A stretch of DNA of 44,348 nt from Saccoglossus kowalevskii. Lineage: Eukaryota; Hemichordata; Enteropneusta; Harrimaniidae. Where the stretch lies: NCBI RefSeq assembly GCF_000003605.2, contig NW_003151793.1, positions 115,992 to 160,339 of the forward strand. The letters run 5' to 3'. Each line of letters starts with the position of its first letter. Positions within the stretch are counted from its first letter, which is position 1. The position numbers were made by a program, and so were the translations under genes. The notes below the pieces were generated by a model, which was not told where the DNA came from, searched no databases, and saw only the letters and a program-made list of their open reading frames with translations. Below, piece after piece: positions 12,101-25,600 of the stretch.

Positions 12101-15100
12101 CATAGTTGTCATTATTGAAATATGCTCCTTATAAAGCAGGCAAAAACATTCATATGAAATGGAGACACACAATTCAGAAGGACACGCATGAATACAGTGA
12201 TCGTAAGTTATGGTGTTCCCACCTGTCCAGTAGCTCGCTACCAATTCAAACATTTGAATCAGACGATAAAAGTCTGTCTGCAACGCCAGTGTGACATCGT
12301 TGGATGGAGGGTCTTCCTAATATTTTAATACAGAAAGAGTATTATTAATATATTTCCAACACAAGCAATAAAGGCAAATGTGCACGTGAGTGTTTTTTGT
12401 TGGTGTTGTATTTGTGTAATTTTAAATTGATACTGTTTTACTTACTGGAAGGTTTCCTACAAAAAACGTATGCGTTCGTAATTTTAATGTCTCCCGCTTG
12501 TAAAAGTCGGCACACAGAATTTTCGGATCACGACGACCTGGTTTCTGAAAATACAAAATAAGTGTTTTAAGTGCAAACAAAATAATTCCAATGATAACTT
12601 AGTACAGCATCTGGAAAAAATGTGGGTGAAAAATTAAATTTGATCTGCTATTATACCTGTGGCGTTGTTTCTCTTATTGGAATTGGGGATATTTGGGGTT
12701 TTCTGCCGTTCCAGTTACATGTTATATTCCGACTTCGAAGGAGATTACCGTCTAAGTCTTGCAGGCTGTATAGGGCTGTTTTAAAATAAAGTCGTCTTTC
12801 ATAACCCATTTGTCCATCTTCTTCGATCACGGTTTTTGAATTAAAACTCAGGACCTCGGATACACTGTCAAAACACTGCGAAAAAGGAACATTATTTTCA
12901 TAAAATAATTCATGCTAGTTTTTACACCACCATATTAATAATTTGGTCCATGGAATTATAATTGTTGATTAGATGCATATATTTTCATAATCATACACTG
13001 CGTAAGTAATCGAAAACTCATTAACATAACAACGTCAATAACACGAAAATCGGTATTCGCAATTTGCAAGGATAAGGTGTGATTAAGTGGTGGTGTTTCC
13101 GTGTATAGTTTAATTTCAAATGCAAAGACAATTACAACACCATGAACATATGCAAGGTATAAGCAGCGATCCATATCGTGTATTGGTGCATTTATAGATA
13201 TACGGTGTTTTGTTAGCCCATGTAGACTTACTCTGAAAGTTGTCTCAATATACCAATAACAAGGAAGCAGACGTACAGCTCTACTGTTGTCGTCGGTAAA
13301 CGATTTCCACAATCTCTGAAACAATATAACATTATATGTTAATGGTTTATAGGTGACCTCCATATTTGGCATGATAACGAGTCATCGACAAGAACACACG
13401 ACCCATTATTCATGCATTTATTTTGTTATTGTGTTCGCTATGTTACATGGGTCTAAACAAAATAAAAATCATGAATATGTTCTACAATTGTCTTTCATAG
13501 AAAATACCACGATCATGATGTATTGTGGAGATATGCTGAATCGACTACTTTATTTACCTTCATCGGTGACTTTTCTGGTGGGAGATGCCTTCCAGGGTCG
13601 AGTTTACTTTCCATGATAATATTTTCAAGTACATCTAGCATACTTTTTTTCATGAGTCGTTCCACGTTTATTAAGATTAATCCACGGCTGTATGGGTTTG
13701 CATCCCATATCGTCCCAACAAGTCCAATAACCTCGCTCGACTCAAAATTGAAAAATTCATTCCAAAAGACTCGGACATCGGTTTCGAATACAGTTTGCAC
13801 TTCAGTGACTATGACCTTGTAAAAATAATATTAATGAATAAATTACCTATATAGTTCTGTTCGTAGCTAAATTGTCCGCAGATAACCCCATGGCGGGCAT
13901 TTGAGTAAGAAATGGTACATATCATCTATTACAGAAATTACAAACTCTCATCTCTCTCAGACTGTCAATTTGTTGATGCCCAATTTTATATTTCCAGAGG
14001 ATGACAACAACTTCTGTAAGTGCGTTTTGTATTGAACATCCCTCATAACGTAAAAACGCATAACACTGGCAATATGGTTAGAGAAAATGGCTTCTACACG
14101 TCTAGTTGACAATTTCGTGGCAATAGAGTTCGAACGGTAGTGAGCTCTTTCTTATTTTAGCGTGTACGTGTATAGGTTTTTTTGCTTCGCAGAAAAATAT
14201 TGTCAAATTCTATTCATTTCTCCGAGTTATCGTATTATATTAATGAAGTGATGCACAGAGTTAAACTAATATTATACTCGCATCATGTTGTTTGGTGAGA
14301 TAAGATAATAGTGACATCCGTTTCATCCATGTTTACACATTCTTTTGTGCGTTCAGCCCTGCTATTGTTCGCTTACGCAATGATATGTATTACGGATTGG
14401 CAAACTTACACTGGGCCTCATCAATAAAACTACGCTAAACTTAAAATTTAAAAAAATGTCGGTTAATACTGTTCTTAATTACAGTTTCGAAGTGCAATCA
14501 CTTCCATGCACACATCAATGAACAGATGGCAAGATTGACAAATTTAGTTATAGCGAAGTACGCAGTCGACAACCCATTATGGCGATAATTTACCTTTGAA
14601 AATGGAACGTTGTCACTATGAAGGACATCCACTAGTTCTTCGGGTGAATAAATACTTATATCAGCTAAAATTAGAATAAAATAATAACAATAATGGTTTA
14701 TTTGTTAAACTCAATTATTGCAACTAAAAAGTGTGGCTACTTATTATTAAGTGTCATGATCATGTTACCAGTATCGTTTTACAAATATGTTTGACACAAT
14801 TAATATCTTGGGTCGGAAATTTAACACTGCTTGCATATAATTATGCGCCGGTAACAGATGTGATTTCATTAAATGCTCTATTATAATAGATGTACCACAC
14901 AATGTTGCTTTATCACACGCCGTCCAATCACGACATACAATATCATGGATATCATTAAATTTAAAACCGTTTCCTACCTTGTGGCAGTCGCCAAGTCTCA
15001 AATAGTTTATGAATCGTAATGTTCACTTGTAAGTCATTGATTACAAAATGAAAATGTAACGGGTTTACACGATGAATAATCACGGACTTCACTAAAACAC

Positions 15101-15971
15101 TTAGCGATCGAACAGCTTCCAGTTCAGGTACACAAATTAAAAAATGAAGGGTCTGGCGAAATAAAATCATTAAAAATATTACGAATACGATTATTGATTA
15201 ATTTAAACGGGATTTCGGATCGGTTGCTAAGATACAGCTCCAGAAGACATGTTGGAATTTGCATCATGGGAAGAATGTTCATGTTGTTGTGTGCGCTTTC
15301 TGTACACAAATTATATATCGGAGGAATGATACATAATCGAAATATACTTTTTGATAGGCACGAAATAAATTTAAATTTAAATCAAATATACCGCTTATAT
15401 ATGGCACGTATGAACTAAATTAATGTAAGCTTGTGACGCACGACGTTGCGTAATAATTGTAACCACGTTCAAAACATATCGTCAATTTGACTAACCTCGC
15501 ACTGTCTCGGTATCAGTCGTATCGATCGGCGTTGTAGATCCAGCTCGGAGTCCGAAGGCACGCCACCATTCTGATTAATTACTGGTTAATGAATATAAGC
15601 ACAGTCATTAACATTCACGCAATATTATGTTGTATTTCAATTTCGAATTGCAAGCGAAAAAGGTGGGGGTGGATAATATTTTACACGGCGTGTAAGAAGC
15701 ATGTTATAATGCTTAAATCGTTCGCAACCTGTTGTCGGTTGACGTATTAGTATTCAATAAAATTACTTGTAGACACAAGGCATTAATGAGTATATCTGTA
15801 ATCATAATATTTTCTGGGGTTATGAAATTATTACCAATATTTACCATACCTTGCGGGAGTGCGAGACATATTCGAATTACCAAACTTACCAAACAAAAAT
15901 GATACCAAAATGCATGCCTGGAGACAAATACAAATCGTAAAAACCGATATTGTTTTCCTATTTGCGATCAT
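9133..15971 (-). CDS. LARGE-like bifunctional-type glycosyltransferase (GT8-like + GT49-like), 17 exons, copy A
   Basis: Exons in gene order: 15971-15890, 15581-15496, 15152-14978, 14664-14594, 13815-13558, 13315-13232, 12875-12657, 12544-12446, 12316-12223, 11736-11606, 11447-11332, 11154-11106, 10799-10690, 10470-10398, 10165-10038, 9600-9502, 9217-9133. All junctions are GT-AG, and joined they give 652 residues plus stop. Residues 10-27 form a signal anchor, so this should be a type II Golgi protein. C55-E56-T57 starts the GT8-like half, with LVKS and NPLHFHF in exon 3 as in LARGE, and LDGNLLR at 293-299. The site of LARGE's DTD is E143-V144-Q145, and the preceding GIYGLMK-type helix is absent. 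The GT49-like half (about 326-652) has YPFNHMRN (436-443), S-E-I-D-F (457-461; LARGE has SDIDF), GHEATNFTKW (532-541), YEPYLVL and HMPHWP (605-610). LARGE proteins extend xylose-glucuronate repeats on alpha-dystroglycan. The lost DxD makes xylosyl transfer by this copy doubtful. The FxGxGxNK block reads FSGMGRDK, so the Asn is lost. Confidence 0.93.
10201..10366. repeat. (CATT)n microsatellite in intron 14 of copy A
   Basis: About 160 bases of nearly pure attc/attca repeats with 'attaattaattaatt' interruptions. It sits between the exon ending at 10398 and the exon starting at 10165 of the minus-strand gene. Confidence 0.97.
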
Positions 15972-16654
15972 ATTCTGCTGCGCTGATGAAGATGACAAAA
16001 TAATCCCGTTCCCATACTACGCTTCATGGCATCTTTCTGGCGAAATACGGATGTAACTCTACACAGTGGAATGGTCCGCCATCTTGAAAAGTCGTGTAGT
16101 ATTTTCGTTTCAAAATCCCAACTCAACAGAGAATAATATGTTTTGCACTATGGATTATGGGATAGAAGTAGCCTATTTCCCAAATCAATAGATGGAGATT
16201 ATGTAACAGCTGCAGCAGTGTCGTACCTTCTACAATTTATCACGAAAAACCGTTTGAATATTTAACAAAAATGTCAATATCTGCTCCCAATAAAATTAGT
16301 TCATTAAAATTGGTGATGTATGAGAAGTGAACGCGATTTTGATTGAATTCTTTTTTGACTTAAAAAAATAAATCCCAGTTCGCAAATGTCGTCTGCTATG
16401 TACGACAGCTGACGTGACCTGTGCGCTGTGTTCATTGCTTTGTGTCTAAGCAATAAGGTGACGTCATGGCATAACGTTGACAAACGCTGACTGCCCGATG
16501 TTCTTTATTTGTGTGTAAATTATCGCATTTCTCCAAGACACAATGACCGAATTTATAGGTTCTGTTACCAAGGAGATAACACGTGACATTGTTGTATGAT
16601 TTGACAGTTACCACTGTTATATACAAGATATATGGTTAGTAGAATGGCATTATA
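15972..16654. promoter_or_regulatory. shared bidirectional upstream region of the two LARGE-like genes
   Basis: The two start codons face away from each other across 683 bp, so this must hold both 5' UTRs and promoters. A full palindromic CRE (TGACGTCA) lies at 16459-16466 and a half-site relative at about 16410. A YY1-type site (AAGATGGCGG on the minus strand) is at 16076-16085, about 105 bases upstream of the copy A start, a usual position for YY1 sites near transcription starts. No TATA box is convincing for either gene. No coding exon is needed here, because both first exons already start with ATG plus a membrane anchor. Confidence 0.6.
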
Positions 16655-19600
16655 ATGAACGTAGTGGGAAAAGCTACCGCCATACTTTATTCGGCGGCGC
16701 TGTTGGTCCAACTTATTGTCTTACTCGCCATGCTTCAAGGTATGTATCATAAAGTTGTTTCCAGAATATGAATAAATATACTAATAAATGTCTATTGAAT
16801 TACTTAATAATCTATTCCGAAGATTCTCCATCTCCATTTACATATTCTTATTTTATGTTCTCGCTAATACGCTTTGTAGTCGGCAATTCTATCAAGTCAA
16901 AGGTTGTCTTGCCTTTAAGCAAAAATGACGGACCAATCAGAACGTACGATGATCATCGTTGTAGCAATACCACGTGAACACGTTCGTTTTTGTTGTGGCA
17001 ACCTTATTGAACTTCGCGCCGCTTTACATGAGACGTGCTGTACATTACAATGATGTGACGTAGGAAATTGAAGGCAATAACGAACTGAGTACTACGTCAT
17101 TCAGCATGTTGTTCATATGTTTGTTGACAGGTCACGAAGTGATTGAAAACGAAGAGATAAAATACAATATACCGCTGATATCGTACTACAATGACCCATG
17201 TGAGGTAATAGTCAATTTATCGGGATCGCCCACTTTGTTAAATAACGCTCAGATGACAAACCTGAGTCACGTGCAATCTATACCTATGGTAACTTATGAC
17301 TGATAACATACGAATCACACAAATGCACTTTTGATGGTACGTACCATTAATACCAATCAACTCACGAGGCTAGTAGAATTAATAAACGAATAACTGATAC
17401 ACCTATAAATATACAATGAGGCCAGTTTAGAAATGATCCAAATCTAGTTCAAATATATAACCAGCATCCAATTAAAACATGATATTACTCTTTATTTCAG
17501 TACGTGAATATTCTTATGTACGTATCGAGCTACACAGAAGTGAGACAGTTTGCCTCGTTAGTCAAATCAATTACGGCACATAGCAAGTCGTCATTGTATT
17601 TCCACGTTATCAGCGCTGACGAAAAGATTCGTTCTGTAGTGAGCACATTAATGAAGACCTGGTTGTTACCGTCAGGTGAGGTTCTCAAAATCATACGACT
17701 CTCTTACGAGTTTGCATTGCACACCAGTTTCCCACATTACAAAATGAATCACTTCAAATTCGATATTCTCAAACAATTTGTGTTCTACTCTGAAAAAGAG
17801 ACAAATCAACCTGAAAAACAGGATCTATTTTTTTCTTCTAAATCTAACGTTTCAACGTTTTTTGTTACAGTGGCGTACACGTGTTACTCTGTAGATGACT
17901 TCCTGGATAGATCACGTGACTTGTGGGCCACGCCGATAGACAAGGTATGTCAAATCAACATGCTGACAGAATTACTGATCGAATTGATATCACATGTTAC
18001 ACATCTGTCATTTTTGTTTTAAATGCAATTAATTCGCGTCTTAAACACTGTCTAAATGATGTCAACATATGGCTCGTGTTCCAGGTAATCGTTCTCGACT
18101 TAAACGTGATCTTCATCCGGGACATTTCTGAGCTTTGGGACGAGTTTCGCCAGTTCGGTGACAATAATTGCTTTGCTACGATTGAGCCAAGTATAGAGCG
18201 ATTTGACCAAACTGGAAATGTTGTATTGATTGAAATTGAAACACTCAGTAGGTTTGCTGACCAGACTGCATTCTGGGAAAATATTCTACAAAGTAATGAA
18301 CAATCCTCATTTACTACAGTAAGTATTAACTTGAACTTGGGATAATGTTCCGTTGAAGTGAATTTAAAATTAAATATTGAAATAAACATAAAACTGCCAT
18401 TACTCCATGGCGGCACAAGTCACACCGTGTCGAATTTATATTAATTTTAAGTTTGCTTCTCATATGTCATAGAAAATAATGAAAGCCATAGAAACGCAAC
18501 CAGGAGAGAGATTGAAATTACTGGCATGTAAATTTAACGTTGACGTAAACTCGCACATACAGGTATATGTATATTTCACTAAATACATTGTATACTGATA
18601 CGCATGTTGACTGTGTCCGTACACAAAGCATTCCAAAATACTTTTTAAAAAACACAGAAACTCTCATTTGTGTACTACGTCTTATGCCGATGAATGATTC
18701 TCCTGGATCAGATATTAACATTATTTATGTTCAACCACACAGCAATGTGTTTCAGATATCAGTGATATAGTCAGCTTTAACATGGTACATGTCACAGAGA
18801 AATCGCTAAATGAGAACGACGCCCTCTTCGTTCACCATTTCAACAGTATCTACGACAGTATCGTAGAGGGCGACGGGAATCTTCTCAGGAATCGTATGGT
18901 CAAATGCCCAGTATCTTTGACACCCAAGAATAAAGTGAGATTTTTTTGTAATTTTTTTTTATTTCTTGATATCGGATTTATGATTTAACTATTCAATTGT
19001 TACTTCTATACTACGAAAACATTTGTGAACGGATCACAACTGCATGCAGCTCTGTGTTTTTAGTTGTGCTCCTAACAATGCACTCATTTACCCCCTATCC
19101 CCACTGTATATATTTCTGTGAACAGCAGACAAAATGCGAAAATGGTCACTTCAAAACCGTTCTACTGGTGTTTTAATGTAAAAACATTTATTTGTATACT
19201 ATGTACAAATGTGCATAGACAAGACTTTAAATAACTGAAACTCGATTCTCTGGGACGAACTACATAGGTAGTCATACTGACACGTGATGTGGGATAGCCA
19301 GCCGATTACGAACTACATAGGTAGTCATACTGACACGTGATGTGGGATACCCAGCCGATCACGAACTACATAGGTAGTCATACTGACACGTGATGTGGGA
19401 TACCCAGCCAATCACGAACTACATAGGTAGTCATACTGACACGTGATGTGGGATACCCAGCCGATCACGAACTACATAGGTAGTCATACTGACACGTGAC
19501 GTGGGATACCCAGCCGATCACGAACTACATAGGTAGTCATACTGACACGTGATGTGGGATACCCAGCCGATCACGAACTACATAGGTAGTCATACTGACA

Positions 19601-22600
19601 CGTGATGTGGGATACCCAGCCGAACGTGATGTGGGATAGCCAGCCGATCACGAACTACATAGGTAGTCATACTGACACGTGATGTGGGATACCCAGCCGA
19701 TCACGAACTTCGAAGCACGAAGTGTATATAAACAAATGTCAAACTTGATTGAATCTTTATGACCTAGTTTTGATGTTACAGTGTTAATTTGCGATCGTGA
19801 GCATTATTCGGGTTCATTTTGTTTTAATGAACTGTATATATCGCGCAGCGTACAACGTGGCCAAAGGTCAAGCACGGAACAAAGGGAAAATAGTATAGTA
19901 CTCGTAGAATTACGCCCCAGTACCCTTGGCAAGTACAATATGTTTGCTGATTTACAGGAATGTGATGCTTGCCCAGTGCAGTGTGTTTTAAACTAAGAAT
20001 GAAACTATGAAAAAAATCAAAATCACTAAAAAATTCTTGATATTTTTCTAAGCAAAGGGTTATTTCAACTAAATGACGAAGAACAAATAACAAGAGGGTT
20101 CTTTGTTTCTATGGAAACTTTGTACCCCCCATAGCATTACACCCCACTCTGGTGGCCACAGGGATTAATTACACAATGTTCGAAAATTCCTGTGTCAAAA
20201 GTGAGTTAGCCGTCTTTTATTGTACTAATTGGGGACATTGATCACTTGGTAAAAAAAAAATCTCTCTTTCTTTATCTACAGACTAAATGTTCTTTCGTTA
20301 CCGACAGAGAACAACTTGTACTTAGGTCACATATGTTTTATTTGGGAGAGAACGTAAGTACGCTAATGACCTCATATGCAAATGAGCACCGTGATCTCGT
20401 TGGGAGCGAGAGAGCCACGAGACTTGTCTGTTTCCTGCTATTATTGTTTTATTCTATTTCGTCGCCGCGTCTACTGTTCAAAATACCATGGTAACACAGA
20501 TCAATAGAGCAAGTCCTAAGCTTCATTTTTATTCGTTAAATAATACCACTTTATTATTCTTCACAGATTACGTCACCGGATGACGATTTCTCAATCTCTA
20601 TGGCCATGCAGACTGATTTTAGTCGGTTTGTGCAAATGATAGACAAGATATCAGTTTATTGGACATGTAAGTCAGACAGCCATGGCAATGCAAAACCACA
20701 GTTACTCGACAATTTTTGTTGAATTCAGTAACAGTTTTGTTAATCAGCTCAATGATTGGTTTAGCAGTAAATTCTCCTGAACCGAACAACAAAGAGGCGA
20801 CGACATTGTGTATTTATTGTATCATCTTTTGTTCAGGTCCAATGAGCATCACGATTTATGCAACTGACGAAGAAGCCAGACAACTTTTAAAATTCAGAAG
20901 AATTTCGAGCACGCTTTCTCAGAGAAAAGACATATCAATACATATCAGCTATGTTGAAAGAGAATTTGTAAGTCCAGTGAAATTCGAAAGAATTCACTAC
21001 ACTTCAAGGCATCCATTTTACTTTCACATAGGGCATCCATTTTACTTGCACTTAGGGCATCCATTTTACTTCCACTTAGGGCATCCATTTTACTTTCACT
21101 TAGGGCATCCATTTTACTTTCACTTAGGGCATCGATTTTACTTTCACATAGGGCATCCATTTTACTTTCACTTAGGGCATCCATTTCACTTTCACTTAGG
21201 GCATCCATTTTACTTTCACTTAGGGCATCCATTTTACTTTCACTTAGGGCATTCATTTTACTTTCACTTAGGGCATCCATTTTACTTTCACTTAGGGCAT
21301 CCATTTTACTTTCACATAGGGCATCCATTTTACTTTCACTTAGGGCATCCATTTTACTTTCACTTAGGGCATCCATTTTACTTTCACATAGGGCATCCAT
21401 TTTACTTTCACATAGGGCATCCATTTTACTTTCACATAGGGCATCCATTTTACTTTCACTTAGGGCATCCATTTTACTTTCACTTAGGGCATCCATTTTA
21501 CTTTCACTTAGGGCATCCATTTTACTTTCACTTAGGGCATCCATTTTACTTTCACATAGGGCATCCATTTTACTTTCACTTAGGGCATCCATTTTACTTT
21601 CACTTAGGGCATCCATTTTACTTTCACTTAGGGCATCCATTTTACTTTCACAGAGGGCATCCATTTTACTTTCACATAGGGCATCCATTTTACTTTCACA
21701 TAGGGCATCCTATTTTACTTTCACATAGGGCATCCATTTTACTTTCACATAGGGCATTCATTTTACTTTCACATAGGGCATCCATTTTACTTTCACATAG
21801 GGCATCCATTTTACTTTCACATAGGGCATCCAATTTAATTTCACATAGGGCATTCATTTTACTTTCACATAGGGCAGCCATTTTAATTTCACATAGGGCA
21901 GCCATTTTAATTTCACATACGGCAGCCATTTTAATTTCACATAGGCAGCCATTTTAATTTCACATATAGTGTCCATTTTACTTTCACATAGGGCAGCCAT
22001 TTTAATTTCACATAGGGCATCCATTTTACTTTCACATAGGGCATCCATTTTACTTTCACATAGGGCAGCCATTTTACTTCACATAGGGCATCCATTTTAC
22101 TTTCACATAGGGCATCCATTTTACTTTCACATAGGGCATCCATTTTACTTTCACATAGGGCATCCATTTTACTTTCACATAGGGCATCCATTTTACATTC
22201 ACATAGGGCAGCCATTTTACCTTCACGTAGGGGAGCCATTTAAGTTTCACATAGGGCAGCCATTTTACTACCACATAGAGCATCCATTTTACCCCAACAT
22301 AGAACATCAATTTACTTTCAATTATGGACCCATTCACTTTTACTTAAGACAACCATTTTACTTCCACATGGGGAAGCCATTTTACTTCCACATAGGGTAG
22401 CTATTTTACTGTCACATACGGCATCCATTTTACTTTCACATAGGGCATCCATTNNNNNNNNNNNNNNNNNNNNNNNNNNNNNNNNNNNNNNNNNNNNNNN
22501 NNNNNNNNNNNNNNNNNNNNNNNNNNNNNNNNNNNNNNNNNNNNNNNNNNNNNNNNNNNNNNNNNNNNNNNNNNNNNNNNNNNNNNNNNNNNNNNNNNNN

Positions 22601-25600
22601 NNNNNNNNNNNNNNNNNNNNNNNNNNNNNNNNNNNNNNNNNNNNNNNNNNNNNNNNNNNNNNNNNNNNNNNNNNNNNNNNNNNNNNNNNNNNNNNNNNNN
22701 NNNNNNNNNNNNNNNNNNNNNNNNNNNNNNNNNNNNNNNNNNNNNNNNNNNNNNNNNNNNNNNNNNNNNNNNNNNNNNNNNNNNNNNNNNNNNNNNNNNN
22801 NNNNNNNNNNNNNNNNNNNNNNNNNNNNNNNNNNNNNNNNNNNNNNNNNNNNNNNCAGCCATTTTACTGTCACATAGGGCATCCATTTTACTTTCACATA
22901 GGGAAGCCATTTTACTTCCACATAGGGCATCCATTTTACTTTCACATGGGGCATCCATTTTACTTTCACATAGGGCATCAATTTTACTTTCACATAGAAC
23001 AGCCATTTTACTTTCACATAGGGCATCCATTTTACTTTCACATAGGGAAGCCATTTTACTTCCACATAGGGCATCCATTTTACTTCCACATAGGGCATCC
23101 ATTTTACTTCCACGTAGGGCATCCATTTTACTTTCACATAGGGCATCCATTTTACTTTCACATAGGGCATCTATTTTACTTTACATAGGGCATCCATTTT
23201 ACTTTCACATAGGGCATCTATTTTACTTTCACATAGGGCATCCATTTTACTTTCACATAGGGCATCCATTTTACTTTACATAGGGCATCCATTTTACTTT
23301 CACATAGGGCATCCATTTTACTTTCACATAGGGCATCCATTTTACTTTCACATAGGCATCCATTTTATTTTCACTTGGAGCATCCATTTTACTTCCACAT
23401 AGGGCATCCATTTTACCTTCACATAGGGCATCCATTTTACTTCCACATAGGGCAGCCATTTTACTTTCACATAGGGCATCAATTTTACTTCCACATAGGG
23501 CAGCCATTTTACTTTCACATAGGGCAGCCATTTTACTTACACATAAAGAAGCCATTTTACTTCCACATAGGGCATCTATTTTAATTCCACATAGGGAAGC
23601 CATTTTATTTCCACATAGGGCAGCCATTTTACTTTCACATAGGGCATCCATTTTACTTTCACATAGGGCATCTATTTTACTTTCACATAGGGCAGTCATT
23701 CCACCCTCACGTGGGGAAGCCATTTAACTTTCACATAGAGCATCCATTTTACCCTAACGTAGAACATCCATTCACTTACACATAGGGCAGCTATTATACC
23801 TTCATTTGAAGCAGCCATGTTACCTTTGCTGGAGGCTGCCATTTTGCCTTCACGTAGGAAAGCAATTTTACTTTCATTTAGAGAAGCCATAACATTTTCA
23901 TTCTTCCTCTTTCAGGAAGATTATCCAGTTAATCATCTTCGTAATGTAGCTCAAGAGGGCGCCACAACACAATATATCTTCATTACAGAGATAGATTATT
24001 TCTATAGTTTAGACATATGTCAAAATCTCCAGTAAGTATTATACTCCTCAATACTTTAATGTATTTTCTCATAGTGATTATCCCCATTTCATTTCATCCG
24101 ATTTAGACAATTTTTGTTCTTGAATTTGAATAAAAACACTGAGTAAATGTTGCACGTTTGAGTTCAAAAGTTATTTTTTACAGGAATCTTGTTTCAATGA
24201 TTGAAGATCGAGAAAGAACTATGGATAAAAAGGTAATCTTAAGAATCTGTTGTCATTCTATGAAAATAATAATAGTATTCTTTTAAGAAATGATTTCCTA
24301 GTTAAGAAATGTGTAAATTTCGTGATTTTACTCCAATCGTTGGTTGCATTACGTCACGACAGTGCGCAAATGTCAAGTGACGATTCTATTGATTGTTTCA
24401 ATATAGGCGATAGTCGTGCCGGCGTTTGAATCAAATCGTCTCTCAGATCGAATGATACCGGAAACAAAAGAGGAAATTGTAGACAAGTATCTGAACGAGG
24501 AATACCATTACTTTCAGTAAGTGTAGCGGTCAGGCATAATCTTTGATATTTTATTGCATTCTGTATAGTTTAACTATACTTTATAACGAGATTTTGATGA
24601 CAATTATTTGTTAGATTTTAAGTTCTGTGGTGCTTGTTGTTAAACTCAGTATATTACCAACTACTGATATTAGACAAGTGTATTTAAATCAACATGCAAT
24701 AGTATTAATTGAAATTATAACGAGGACGATACAACACAATCCACAGTTGTTTAAGGTTGCCACATTAGGGGTTTCTCCAATCTGATTAAAATCTGATGTT
24801 GTGTACGGGCTTTAATTATTGTGGCTATAAACTTATTTTAATTTTATTTTTTATTACTTTTGTTATTAATGCCCTTTTATTTTATTATTTTACTTTGATT
24901 TTGTGATTTTTTTTTAATTCTGCCCTACCTACATCTGGTTTCTCCATCAGTTAACTAAATATGCAACTATGGCAACGTCTGTGTTTCCAGGAAGCTGATA
25001 AGATAAGATCGTGTAATTTTCGTGTTTATATTTTGCAGTATGCTCTAAAATATTTTGTTTTTTTAAGGGATTGACCATTTATCGCTGTCTATCGTCTTTC
25101 CAGACTCAATTTCTTGGACGCGTCCTTGATCTTGTGGCCATAACTCAAAGTCAGTGGCTTGTAAAACTGTAATAAAATGTTACTATCTTTTAAACCATTT
25201 TGTGTGCACTGTTAGCGCAAGAAACAGTGTCGAAAGATGACATTTTCAATAGTGAAAACAGTTAAACACAGATTCCGTAAAAAACAAATAAAACATTTCT
25301 TCATGTTTGGCCGCGGGTAAACAACTGATCATTTATTCAGTCTTGCATCGTACATATTAAATGTAATAAAAGTTTAATAAAAGATACAATCTAATGTAAC
25401 ATAATTAATGATCTTTCCAAAAATCAATGTGTTCCTCCCCTGTTGCTACTGTTATGCAATTCATTATTACTTTTTTCTACGTATTTAAGGAATGCACCAT
25501 TATTATTGTCAAGATTTAGACTGGAAACACAATTACATGGCCACTGCATACACGCATTATAAGAGTCAAATTTCCACTAAGAATATAATAATTTTATCGC

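Noticed and set aside
15859-16056. Plus-strand 65-codon frame with a hydrophobic stretch
   Set aside because: It overlaps the first coding exon of copy A on the other strand, which has a start, membrane anchor, donor and homologous partner.
17946-18084. Coding read-through across intron 4 of copy B (open frame entering the next exon)
   Set aside because: The open frame that reaches the next exon does not connect in phase to exon 4, and the minus-strand paralogue has an intron at exactly the same place and phase.
19256-19709. CRISPR-like array
   Set aside because: Units are contiguous 53-bp tandem copies without unique spacers, in an animal intron.
20716-21957. 413-codon plus-strand frame and 247-codon minus-strand frame as repeat-protein genes
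   Set aside because: Both are made by the 24-bp minisatellite, whose length is a multiple of three. The plus frame begins before exon 10 in a different frame, and the array lies in an intron fixed by homology on both sides.
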